Of a stretch of 64,000 nt of DNA, positions 7,860 through 15,439 are shown piece by piece. The notes beneath the pieces were generated by a model. The model was not told where the DNA came from and searched no databases. It was given only the letters and a program-made list of their open reading frames with translations. This stretch comes from Nonomuraea wenchangensis (lineage in GTDB: Bacteria; Actinomycetota; Actinomycetes; Streptosporangiales; Streptosporangiaceae): NCBI RefSeq assembly GCF_900111685.1, contig NZ_FOHX01000007.1, positions 111,986-175,985 of the forward strand, written 5' to 3'. How positions within the stretch are numbered: the first letter of the stretch is position 1; each line of letters opens with the position of its first letter. Position numbers and translations under genes: made by a program.

Positions 7860-8348
7860 ATGGACATCCGCCTTACGGTGAACGGCAGGCCGCACACGCT
7901 CGACGTCGATCCCCGCATGTCGCTGCTCGACCTGCTGCGCGAGCGGCTGGGGCTGATCGGCTCGAAGAAGGGGTGCGACCACGGGCAGTGCGGCGCCTGC
8001 ACCGTCCTCGTCGAGGGGCGGCGGGCCAACTCCTGCCTGGCGCTGGCGGTCGCCATGGACGGTCTCTCCGTCACCACCGTCGAGGGCCTCGCCGACGGCG
8101 AGCACCTGCATCCGCTGCAGGCCGCCTTCATCGAGCACGACGCCTTCCAGTGCGGCTACTGCACGCCGGGCCAGCTCTGCTCGGCGGCCGGCATGCTCGG
8201 CGAGCCCGGCCCGAGCGCCGTCACCGAGAACCTCCTGGACGACCCCGAGCTCACCCCGCACGAGATCAGGGAGCGGATGAGCGGCAACCTGTGCCGCTGC
8301 GGCGCGTACGTCAACATCGTCAGCGCCATCTCCGAGGTCGCCCGATGA
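7860..8348 (+). CDS. paoA: aldehyde oxidase/xanthine dehydrogenase-type [2Fe-2S] subunit
   Basis: 162 residues. The N-terminal plant-type ferredoxin domain binds one [2Fe-2S] cluster through Cys39, Cys44, Cys47 (GCDHGQCGAC) and Cys59. The C-terminal four-helix domain binds the second through Cys98, Cys101 (CGYCTPG), Cys145 and Cys147 (CRCG). It passes electrons from the molybdenum site to FAD in the three-subunit enzyme encoded with the next two genes. No Tat signal is seen, so unlike E. coli PaoA this subunit looks cytoplasmic. The stop overlaps the next start (ATGA). Confidence 0.92.
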   Translation: MDIRLTVNGRPHTLDVDPRMSLLDLLRERLGLIGSKKGCDHGQCGACTVLVEGRRANSCLALAVAMDGLSVTTVEGLADGEHLHPLQAAFIEHDAFQCGYCTPGQLCSAAGMLGEPGPSAVTENLLDDPELTPHEIRERMSGNLCRCGAYVNIVSAISEVAR

Positions 8349-9316
8349 GGCCGTTCGACTACGCCCGAGCCGCCAGCGCCGCCGACGCCGTGCGCCGCTA
8401 CCGCCCCGGCACCATGTACCTGGGCGGCGGCACCAACCTCGTCGACCTCATGCGCCTCGGCGTGGCCCGACCCGAGCACCTGCTGGACGTCAGCCGGCTG
8501 CCGCTCGACGCCGTCGAGGAGGTCCGCGGCCGGCTGCGCGTCGGCGCGGCGGTGCGCAACACCGACCTCGCCGTCCACCCCCTGGTGCGCGCCCGCTACC
8601 CGATGCTGGCCCGCGCGGTGCTGACCGGCGCCTCCGGCCAGATCCGCAACATGGCCACCGTGGCGGGGAACCTGCTGCAGCGCACCCGGTGCGCGTACTT
8701 CCAGGACGTGAGCAGGCCGTGCAACAAACGCCGGCCGGGCTCCGGCTGCCCCGCCATCGAGGGCGACCACTCCAACCTGGCCGTGCTCGGCCACTCCGGC
8801 GCGTGCGTGGCCACCCACCCGTCCGACATGGCGGTCGCGCTGGCCGCGCTGGAGGCGGAGGTGCACGTCACCGGCCCGGGAGGTGACCGCATCATCCCCA
8901 TGCCCGGCCTGCACCGCCTGCCCGGCGACGCCCCCGAACGGGACACCGTGCTGGAACCGGGCGACCTCGTCACCGCCGTCGAGCTGCCCCCGCCGCCGCC
9001 CGGCGCGTCCCTCTACCGCAAGGTGCGCGAGCGGGCCTCGTTCGCCTTCGCCCTCGTGTCCATCGCGGCCGTCCTCGACGTCGCCGCCGACGGGACCGTC
9101 GCCGGGTGCCGCATCGCGCTCGGCGGCCTCGCGCACGCGCCCTGGCGGGCCGAACGCGCCGAGCGGGAGCTGATCGGCCGCCCGGCGACCGGCGGGGCGT
9201 TCCTGGCCGCCGCCGAGTCCGAGCTGGAGCAGGCCAGGCCGCTGCCGCGCAACGCCTACAAGGTGCCGATGGCCCGCGACCTGATCGTCAACACGCTGGA
9301 GGAGCTGGCACCGTGA
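8345..9316 (+). CDS. paoB: aldehyde oxidase FAD-binding subunit with extra [4Fe-4S] cluster loop
   Basis: 323 residues, coupled to the preceding gene by an ATGA overlap. MYLGGGTNLVDLM (24-36) is the FAD pyrophosphate-binding loop and TGASGQIRNMATVAGNLL (94-111) the second FAD contact. The insertion after it holds Cys116, Cys126, Cys135 and Cys154, the pattern that carries an additional [4Fe-4S] cluster in E. coli PaoB (YagS) and 4-hydroxybenzoyl-CoA reductase-like proteins. The C-terminal CO-dehydrogenase flavoprotein domain begins near PPPPPGASLYRKVRERASFAF. The subunit delivers electrons to an external acceptor. Confidence 0.9.
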   Translation: MRPFDYARAASAADAVRRYRPGTMYLGGGTNLVDLMRLGVARPEHLLDVSRLPLDAVEEVRGRLRVGAAVRNTDLAVHPLVRARYPMLARAVLTGASGQIRNMATVAGNLLQRTRCAYFQDVSRPCNKRRPGSGCPAIEGDHSNLAVLGHSGACVATHPSDMAVALAALEAEVHVTGPGGDRIIPMPGLHRLPGDAPERDTVLEPGDLVTAVELPPPPPGASLYRKVRERASFAFALVSIAAVLDVAADGTVAGCRIALGGLAHAPWRAERAERELIGRPATGGAFLAAAESELEQARPLPRNAYKVPMARDLIVNTLEELAP

Positions 9317-11343
9317 ATCGCGTCGAGGGCCGCGTCAAGGTCACCGGGCTGGCCACGTACGCGGCCGAGTACCCGGTCGAGGGCGTCGCGTACGCCTACC
9401 CCGTCCAGTCGCTCATCGCCAAGGGCCGGGTCGCCCGGGTGGACGCCGCCGCCGCGCTCGACCTGCCCGGCGTGCTCGCCGTGCTGTCCGTCGCCGACCC
9501 GCCCGAGCTGGCCGAGGACGCCGACGCCGAGCTGGCGCTGTTCCAGCGGCGCGAGGTCGCCTACCGCGGCCAGATCATCGCCGCCGTCGTGGCCGAGACC
9601 TACGACCAGGCGCGCGCCGCCGCCGACGCCGTCCGCGTCGAGTACGAGCCCGCCGACCACGACGTCAGCCTGCGCGCCGACCACCCGGGCCTGTACCGTC
9701 CCGAGGTCGTCAACCCGAACTTCCCCTCCGACACCGAGCAGGGCGACCTGGAGGCCGGGCTGGCGCAGGCGGCGGCCGTCGTGGACGTCACGTACACGAC
9801 GCCCGTCCTGCACAACAACGCGATGGAGCCGCACGCCGCGCTCGCCGTGTGGGACGCCGAGGGCACCCTGCTGGTCTACGACTCCACGCAGGGCGCCACC
9901 ACGGACCGCGACATGATCGCGAAGACGCTGGGCCTGCCGCGCGGCCGGGTCCGGGTGGTCGCCCGGCACGTCGGCGGCGGCTTCGGCTCCAAGGGCACCA
10001 CCCGGCCGCACGCCGTGCTGGCCGCCCTCGCCGCGCGTGTCACGGACCGGCCGGTCAAGGTGGCGCTGACCCGGCAGCAGATGTACGACGTGACCGGCTA
10101 CCGCACGCCCACCATCCAGCGGCTGCGCCTCGGCGCGGACGGCGAGGGCCGGCTCACCGCGCTGGAGCACGTCGCCTACGAGCAGAGCTCGACGCTGAAG
10201 GAGTTCGCCGAGCAGACGGCCGTCCCGGCCCGCGTCATGTACGCCACCCCGGCCCTGCGCACCGCGCACCGCCTGGTCCGGCTGGACGTCGCCACGCCGT
10301 CCTGGATGCGCGCCCCGGGCGAGTGCCCCGGCATGTACGCCCTGGAGTCGGCCATGGACGAGCTGGCCTGCGCCACCGGCATCGACCCGGTCGAGCTGCG
10401 GCTGCGCAACGAGCCCGAGACCGAGCCGGGCAGCGGCCTGCCGTTCAGCTCCCGCGACCTGGCCGGCTGCCTGCGCGAGGGCGCTCGCCGCTTCGGCTGG
10501 GAGCGGCGCGACCCGGAGCCCGGCGTCCGGCGCGACGGGGAGTGGCTGATCGGCACCGGCGTGGCCGCCTCCACCTACCCGTCGAAGCGGAGCCCGTGCC
10601 AGGCCGTGGCGTGCGTCCGCGACGGCGGCTTCCTCGTCCAGGTGGCCGCGGCCGACATCGGCACCGGGGCGCGCACCGCGCTCACCAGGATCGCCGCCGA
10701 GACGCTGGGCGTCGCCCCCGACCGGGTGCACGTCGAGCTCGGCGACAGCGACCTGCCGGCCGCGCCGGTCGCCGGCGGATCGATGGGCACCGCCTCCTGG
10801 GGGTCGGCCGTCGTACGTGCCTGCGAGGAGCTGAAGAAGGACGGCAGGGAGGGCCGCGCGGACACCGCCGAGGAGGTCGGGCAGGACTCCGAGCTGGCCA
10901 GGCACGCCTTCGGCGCGCAGTTCGCCGAGGTACGGGTCAGCGCCGTCACCGGCGAGATCCGGGTGTCGCGGCTGCTCGGCGTGTTCGCCGCGGGCCGCAT
11001 CGTGGACGCCCGGCTCGCCCGCTCGCAGTTCATCGGCGGCATGACGATGGGCCTCGGCATGGCGCTCATGGAGGAGACGCTGACCGACGAGGAGTTCGGC
11101 GGCTTCCTGCGCCGCGACCTCGCGCAGTACCACATCCCGGCCTGCGCCGACGTCCCGGACGTCGAGGCGGTCTGGCTGGAGGAGGAGGACGAGCGGCTCA
11201 ACCCGATGGGCAGCAAGGGCATCGGCGAGATCGGCATCGTGGGCACCGCGGCCGCCATCGGCAACGCCGTGCACCACGCCACGGGCCACCGCGTCAGGGA
11301 GCTGCCGATCACCCCGGCCAAGATCGTCATGGCCAGGTTTTGA
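9313..11343 (+). CDS. paoC: aldehyde oxidase molybdopterin-binding catalytic subunit
   Basis: 676 residues from a GTG overlapping the previous stop by four bases (GTGA). The a/b hammerhead domain is at the N-terminus (GRVKVTGLATYAAEYP). Molybdenum-cofactor contacts include RHVGGGFGSKG near residues 218-228, MRAPGECPGMYALES and a late GSKGIGEIGIVG whose Glu (near 638) matches the general base of xanthine oxidase-family enzymes. The protein is shorter than PaoC (about 730) but has all core motifs. The complex should oxidise aldehydes or N-heterocycles with water as the oxygen source; the real substrate is unknown. No XdhC/PaoD-type maturation gene is adjacent. Confidence 0.9.
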   Translation: MNRVEGRVKVTGLATYAAEYPVEGVAYAYPVQSLIAKGRVARVDAAAALDLPGVLAVLSVADPPELAEDADAELALFQRREVAYRGQIIAAVVAETYDQARAAADAVRVEYEPADHDVSLRADHPGLYRPEVVNPNFPSDTEQGDLEAGLAQAAAVVDVTYTTPVLHNNAMEPHAALAVWDAEGTLLVYDSTQGATTDRDMIAKTLGLPRGRVRVVARHVGGGFGSKGTTRPHAVLAALAARVTDRPVKVALTRQQMYDVTGYRTPTIQRLRLGADGEGRLTALEHVAYEQSSTLKEFAEQTAVPARVMYATPALRTAHRLVRLDVATPSWMRAPGECPGMYALESAMDELACATGIDPVELRLRNEPETEPGSGLPFSSRDLAGCLREGARRFGWERRDPEPGVRRDGEWLIGTGVAASTYPSKRSPCQAVACVRDGGFLVQVAAADIGTGARTALTRIAAETLGVAPDRVHVELGDSDLPAAPVAGGSMGTASWGSAVVRACEELKKDGREGRADTAEEVGQDSELARHAFGAQFAEVRVSAVTGEIRVSRLLGVFAAGRIVDARLARSQFIGGMTMGLGMALMEETLTDEEFGGFLRRDLAQYHIPACADVPDVEAVWLEEEDERLNPMGSKGIGEIGIVGTAAAIGNAVHHATGHRVRELPITPAKIVMARF

Positions 11344-11409
11344 CGCTTCTTTACGTGGAAGTAGAGCGCTCTTCACGCCGCGTACCGCGGCGACGGCACG
11401 GGAGGGCGT

Positions 11410-11952
11410 GTGAGCCGAGAATCGGACAAGGAGCGGGCGGACCGCAATTTCGTGGAGCTCCTCCAGGGTGCCCGCGTCGCGGTCACGGGCGTGCAGGTGC
11501 TGTTCGCGTTCCTGCTGACGGTGCCGTTCTCGCAGCAGTTCGACAGGCTGGCCCCGGCCGACCGGTGGCTGTTCTTCGCGGCGCTGGTCGGCGCGGCGGT
11601 GGCCTCGATCTGCTACATCGCGCCCACGGCCCAGCACCGGGTGCTGTTCCGGCAGGGCCGCAAGGAGCTGCTGGTACGACGCTCCAACTTCTACGGGATC
11701 CTGGGCGCGCTGGCGCTGATCGTGTCGATGACGGCGGCCACCGGGCTGGTGATCGACTACCTGTTCGGGCCCCGGCTGGCCTGGCCCGTCGCCGGCGCGA
11801 TCGCCGTCCTGGCCCTCTGGACCTGGTTCGGCCAGGCGGCCGTCGACCGGGCCAACGGCGAGGATCAGGACTTGGGCGAGGAGCCGGGCGGCTCCTCCGG
11901 CGGCAGCGACGTCCCGTCGTCCTCGTCCTCCCGTGAGGAGTCCCGGGCGTAG
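11410..11952 (+). CDS. DUF6328 family membrane protein
   Basis: 180 residues from a GTG preceded by GGAGGG at good spacing. An acidic/basic N-terminus (SRESDKERADRNFVELLQGAR) is followed by four hydrophobic segments, around residues 20-40, 55-72, 98-120 and 124-140, then a hydrophilic tail rich in Glu, Gly and Ser. The N-terminal ELLQGARVAVTGVQVLFAFLL block is the family hallmark. The function is unknown. The last 88 bases overlap, tail to tail, the 3' end of the antiporter subunit G gene on the other strand, so the Ser/Glu-rich tail may be a late extension. Confidence 0.8.
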   Translation: MSRESDKERADRNFVELLQGARVAVTGVQVLFAFLLTVPFSQQFDRLAPADRWLFFAALVGAAVASICYIAPTAQHRVLFRQGRKELLVRRSNFYGILGALALIVSMTAATGLVIDYLFGPRLAWPVAGAIAVLALWTWFGQAAVDRANGEDQDLGEEPGGSSGGSDVPSSSSSREESRA

Positions 11953-12218
11953 GCGGCCCGCGCCACCGTGTACGCCGCCACCGCCACGGTGATCACCTGC
12001 GAGAGCCCGACCAGCGCGAGCGGCCCGGCGGTCGCCCAGGTGGGCCGGTGCAGCCACATGGCGAGCAGCACCAGCAGCACCCCTGCCACCTGGGGCTTGG
12101 TCCCGGCGTGCATACGTTCCAGCGTGTGACGGAACTTCACCAGGCCGGCCCCCGCCGACAGCGCCAGCACCGCGCCCAGCAGGAGACAGGCCCCGGCGAG
12201 CGGATCAAGAGCGCTCAT
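11865..12218 (-). CDS. mnhG: Mrp/Mnh cation:proton antiporter subunit G
   Basis: 117 residues, start ATG at 12218 overlapping the subunit F stop by four bases. Three hydrophobic segments, with FRHTLERMHAGTKPQVAGVLL in between, follow the MnhG/PhaG pattern (the family usually has RMHAATK or similar). The C-terminal 25 residues are acidic and Ser/Pro-rich. It is the last gene of the seven-function Mrp operon; G is a small membrane subunit needed for complex stability. Its 3' end overlaps the convergent DUF6328 gene by 88 bases. Confidence 0.9.
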   Translation of the reverse strand: MSALDPLAGACLLLGAVLALSAGAGLVKFRHTLERMHAGTKPQVAGVLLVLLAMWLHRPTWATAGPLALVGLSQVITVAVAAYTVARAAYARDSSREDEDDGTSLPPEEPPGSSPKS

Positions 12219-12487
12219 CGGGGCCTCCTGCCGGACCGGCCGGTGAAGAACCGGGCCAGCGACACCGACCCGACGAACCCCAGCAGCGACAGCACCAGCA
12301 GGATCGGCAGGTCGGAGTAGTCGTCCCTGGCCACCGCGAACGCGCCCGCGCCGCACATCGACACCGCTGTCATCGCGTCCAGCGACACCGCCCGGTCCAG
12401 CATCGACGGGCCGCGCGCCGCCCGGTAGAGGATCAGCGCGGCGGCCACGCCGAGCAGCGCCAGCGTCAGCGCGTACACCACAGTCAT
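12215..12487 (-). CDS. mnhF: Mrp/Mnh cation:proton antiporter subunit F
   Basis: 90 residues, ATG at 12487 overlapping the subunit E stop. Three transmembrane helices; the stretch ARGPSMLDRAVSLDAMTAVS is the conserved MnhF loop, with Arg-Gly-Pro and the Asp-Arg pair. Within the Mrp complex, F contributes to the sodium/proton path region near subunits A, G and E. The basic end GRSGRRPR faces the cytoplasm by the positive-inside rule. Confidence 0.9.
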   Translation of the reverse strand: MTVVYALTLALLGVAAALILYRAARGPSMLDRAVSLDAMTAVSMCGAGAFAVARDDYSDLPILLVLSLLGFVGSVSLARFFTGRSGRRPR

Positions 12488-13029
12488 GGCGTCCTCAGCT
12501 CCTCCTGGTCCGCGCGGGTGCCGAACGCGGCCACCACCCGCGACTCCAGCGCGGTCACGTCGCCGCGCACCTTCTCCGTCGCGTCGCCGGGGATGCCGAG
12601 GACGTGCAGCATCAGGCACCGCTCGGCGAGGTAGGCGTCCACCACGATGCTGCCCGGCACGTTCGACAGCGCCGTCATGATGAGCACCGTCATGGGCTCC
12701 GACGACGTGCGCAGCTGCACCCTGATGAGCTGCGCGGGCGGCGGCCCCGGCCGGAACACGTAGAACACCACCCGCGCCGTCGAGATCAACAGGTCCCATC
12801 CGAAGTACAGCAGGAAGCGCGCCAGCGCGACGGGCCTGGCCCTGATGCCGGGGTCGAGGGCGGGCAGCGGCAGCAGCCACGACACGACCGTGCCCGCCGC
12901 GATCCCGCCCAGCACGTTGGCCGGCGAGATGTCGCCCCACAGCGTCACCCACACCAGCGTCAGCCAGGCCACCAGCGGCAGCGGCACCCTGCGGCCCAGG
13001 ACGCGCGGGGCCAGCGGCCGCCCGTTCAC
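12484..13029 (-). CDS. mnhE: Mrp/Mnh cation:proton antiporter subunit E
   Basis: 181 residues from a GTG overlapping the subunit D stop (GTGA). Two N-terminal hydrophobic helices (LPLVAWLTLVWVTLW and VLGGIAAGTVVSWLLPL) are followed by the amphipathic STARVVFYVFRPG stretch and a cytoplasmic domain with TVLIMTALSNVPGSIVVD and LMLHVLGIPGD, typical of MnhE. It is longer than the roughly 160 residues of the Staphylococcus protein through its Arg/Glu-rich C-terminus. Confidence 0.9.
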   Translation of the reverse strand: MNGRPLAPRVLGRRVPLPLVAWLTLVWVTLWGDISPANVLGGIAAGTVVSWLLPLPALDPGIRARPVALARFLLYFGWDLLISTARVVFYVFRPGPPPAQLIRVQLRTSSEPMTVLIMTALSNVPGSIVVDAYLAERCLMLHVLGIPGDATEKVRGDVTALESRVVAAFGTRADQEELRTP

Positions 13030-14636
13030 CGCCGGTCTCCCAGCACCGCCGAGACGTACGGCTCGCGCTCCAGCAGCTCGCCGGCCGTCCGCCAGGTCAG
13101 CGCCGACAGCGGCCCGGCCAGCACTGTGAACGCCAGCCCGAGCGCCACCAGCGCGGCCACCGGCCCCGCCAGCGCCGCCGGCAGCGTGGTCGTCGTGACC
13201 GTCGGCTCCTCTCCGGTGTCCTCCTCGCTCTCCACCACCGTGCCCGCCCGCTCCTCCCGGGACGTCCGCCAGAACGCCTTGCCCCATGTCTTGGCGACGG
13301 CGTAGAGGGTGAGCAGGCTCGTCACCAGCCCGGCCGCCACGAGCGCCACCGGCAGCGGCCCGCCGTGCGCCAGCCCCGCCTGCACCAGCATCAGCTTGCC
13401 CAGGAAGCCCGACATCGGCGGGATGCCGGACAGGTTCATCGCGGGCACGAAGAACAGCACGGCGATCAGCGGCGCCGTCCTCATCAGCCCGCCCAGCCGG
13501 TTCACCGACGTCGTCCCGGTTCGCCGCTCGATGAGCCCCGTCACCAGGAACAGGCTGGTCTGCACGGTGATGTGGTGCACCACGTAGAAGATCGCGCCGG
13601 CCATGCCCGCGACCGTGGACAGCGCCACCCCGAACACCATGTATCCGATGTGGCTGACCAGCGTGAAGGAGAGCATCCGTTTGATGTCGGTCTGCGCCAC
13701 CGCGCCGAGCACGCCGGTGAGCATCGTGGTCAGCGCCACCCACATGAGCAGCGTCGAGACCGGGCCGCCGGGGAACAGCAGCGCCTCCAGGCGGATGATC
13801 GCGTACACGCCGACCTTGGTGAGCAGGCCGGCGAAGACCGCCGTCGCCGGGGCCGGCGCGGTCGGGTAGGAGTCGGGCAGCCAGGCCGACAACGGGAACA
13901 GCGCCGCCTTGATCGCGAACACCAGCAGCAGCGTCAGCTCCACCAGCAGCTTCACCTGGTCCGGCAGCGTGGTGAAGCGCGTGGCGAGCTGGGCCAGCGA
14001 CAGGGTGCCGGTGGCCGCGTACGTGATCGCCAGCGCGATCAGGAACAACATCGACGAGGCCAGCGCCATCAGCGTGTACGTCGCCCCGGCCCGGATCCGC
14101 GCCTCGGTCCCGCCGAAGGTCAGCAGCACGTACGAGCCGCTGAGCAGCAGCTCGAAGCCCACGAACAGGTTGAACAGGTCGCCCGTCAGGAACGCGTCGG
14201 CCACCCCCGCCACCATCACCAGGAACGCCGGATGGAAGATCGCCATCGGCGCGTCGTGCTCCTGCTCGTCGTAGGCGTTGGCGATGGAGTACACCATGAC
14301 GCACAGCGTCACCGCCGACGACACGACCAGCACCAGCGTGGAGAGCCGGTCGGCCACCAGGCAGATCCCGACGGGCGCGGGCCAGCCGCCGAGGTCGGTC
14401 ACCAGCGGCCCGCCGGAGTCGGCCGCGATCAGCAGCAGCGCCGACACCGCGAGCGTCACGCTCATCGTGCCGATGCTGAGCAGCGACTGCAGCCGCCGCA
14501 GCCGCCCGCCGATGGCCAGCTTCACCCCGGCGGCCAGCAGGGGCAGCAGCACCGGCACGCACACCAGCCCCTCCAGCACGGCCCTGCTGACGGGGATCAC
14601 GATGCCCGCCGGGAGGAGGAGGGTCGCCGGGATCAT
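13026..14636 (-). CDS. mnhD: Mrp/Mnh cation:proton antiporter subunit D
   Basis: 536 residues, ATG sharing one base with the subunit C stop (TGATG). It is homologous to complex I NuoM/NuoN: about fourteen hydrophobic helices, with the ion-path Lys region around LLVFAIKAALFPLSAWLPD and the helix-breaking HITVQTSLFLVTGLIE. The C-terminus carries an acidic insertion (ESEEDTGEEP) between late helices. It is one of the two large proton-pumping subunits of the antiporter. Confidence 0.93.
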   Translation of the reverse strand: MIPATLLLPAGIVIPVSRAVLEGLVCVPVLLPLLAAGVKLAIGGRLRRLQSLLSIGTMSVTLAVSALLLIAADSGGPLVTDLGGWPAPVGICLVADRLSTLVLVVSSAVTLCVMVYSIANAYDEQEHDAPMAIFHPAFLVMVAGVADAFLTGDLFNLFVGFELLLSGSYVLLTFGGTEARIRAGATYTLMALASSMLFLIALAITYAATGTLSLAQLATRFTTLPDQVKLLVELTLLLVFAIKAALFPLSAWLPDSYPTAPAPATAVFAGLLTKVGVYAIIRLEALLFPGGPVSTLLMWVALTTMLTGVLGAVAQTDIKRMLSFTLVSHIGYMVFGVALSTVAGMAGAIFYVVHHITVQTSLFLVTGLIERRTGTTSVNRLGGLMRTAPLIAVLFFVPAMNLSGIPPMSGFLGKLMLVQAGLAHGGPLPVALVAAGLVTSLLTLYAVAKTWGKAFWRTSREERAGTVVESEEDTGEEPTVTTTTLPAALAGPVAALVALGLAFTVLAGPLSALTWRTAGELLEREPYVSAVLGDRR

Positions 14637-15439
14637 CAGTCCTCGCCCTCCAGCTCCGGGTCCTGGGCCAGCGCCTGCCGTTCCAGCTCGCGCCGGATGG
14701 CGGCGCGCAGCTCCCTGCGCGCTTCCCGCTGCCGCGCCTTGAGCTGCCTGCGCAGCTCGCGCTCCCTGGCCGCCTGCGTGACGCGGCGCCGCTCGTGCTC
14801 CTCCCGCAGCTCCTCGATGCGCAGCGCGTTGTCCACGGCGGGCTCGCGCAGCGCCGCCTCCTCCAGCCGGCGCTGCAGCTCCTCCTCCGTGGCGCCCCGC
14901 TCGCGCAGCCGCCGCGCCCACTCCTCCAGCTCGACGTGGACGCGGTCGATGCGCCGCTCCAGGTCCACCTCCTCCAGCCGCTCCCGCTCGGCCTGCTCGG
15001 CCTCCAGCCGGGCCAGCTCGGCCCGCTGCTCGGCGATCAGCCGCCGGTAGGCGACGTTGCGACGGTGCAGGGCCTGGACCAGCGCGCCGCGCCGGGCGCG
15101 CAGCCGCACCCGCCGGTCCTCGGTGTCGTCCTGGACCTCGTCGCTGCCGGTGACCTGCCACGAGCGGTGCACCATGGCCAGCACGAACGCGGTCACGCCC
15201 AGCGTGATGACGATCGCGGTGAGCACCATGGCCTGCGGCAGCGGATCGGCCTTGCCGGCCGCCCCGACGAACGGAGGCACGCCCGCGTCGCCGCCGGAGG
15301 TGACGATGAGCAGGTTCACCCCGTTGCCCAGCATGATCACCCCGGCCAGCACCCGGACCAGGCTCCGCTCCAGCAGCAGCGTCACCCCGGCCGCGACCAG
15401 CGCGCCGGAGGCGGCGAAGGGCAGCAGCGGCGCGGTCAC
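14636..15439 (-). CDS. mnhC: Mrp/Mnh subunit C with a long C-terminal coiled-coil extension
   Basis: 267 residues from a GTG overlapping the subunit A stop. Residues 1-95 are the NuoK-like MnhC: three helices, with LAGVIMLGNGVNLLI and DPLPQAMVLTAIVITLGVTAF. MnhC is usually about 110-150 residues long. Here residues 105-267 form a very Arg/Glu/Leu/Ala-rich stretch (for example AEQRAELARLEAEQAERERL and REEHERRRVTQAARERELRR) with heptad-like spacing, so a cytoplasmic coiled coil of some 150 residues is predicted. There is no stop or frameshift between the two parts and codon use stays high-GC. The extension may mediate oligomerisation or contact a cytoplasmic partner. Confidence 0.9.
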   Translation of the reverse strand: MTAPLLPFAASGALVAAGVTLLLERSLVRVLAGVIMLGNGVNLLIVTSGGDAGVPPFVGAAGKADPLPQAMVLTAIVITLGVTAFVLAMVHRSWQVTGSDEVQDDTEDRRVRLRARRGALVQALHRRNVAYRRLIAEQRAELARLEAEQAERERLEEVDLERRIDRVHVELEEWARRLRERGATEEELQRRLEEAALREPAVDNALRIEELREEHERRRVTQAARERELRRQLKARQREARRELRAAIRRELERQALAQDPELEGED

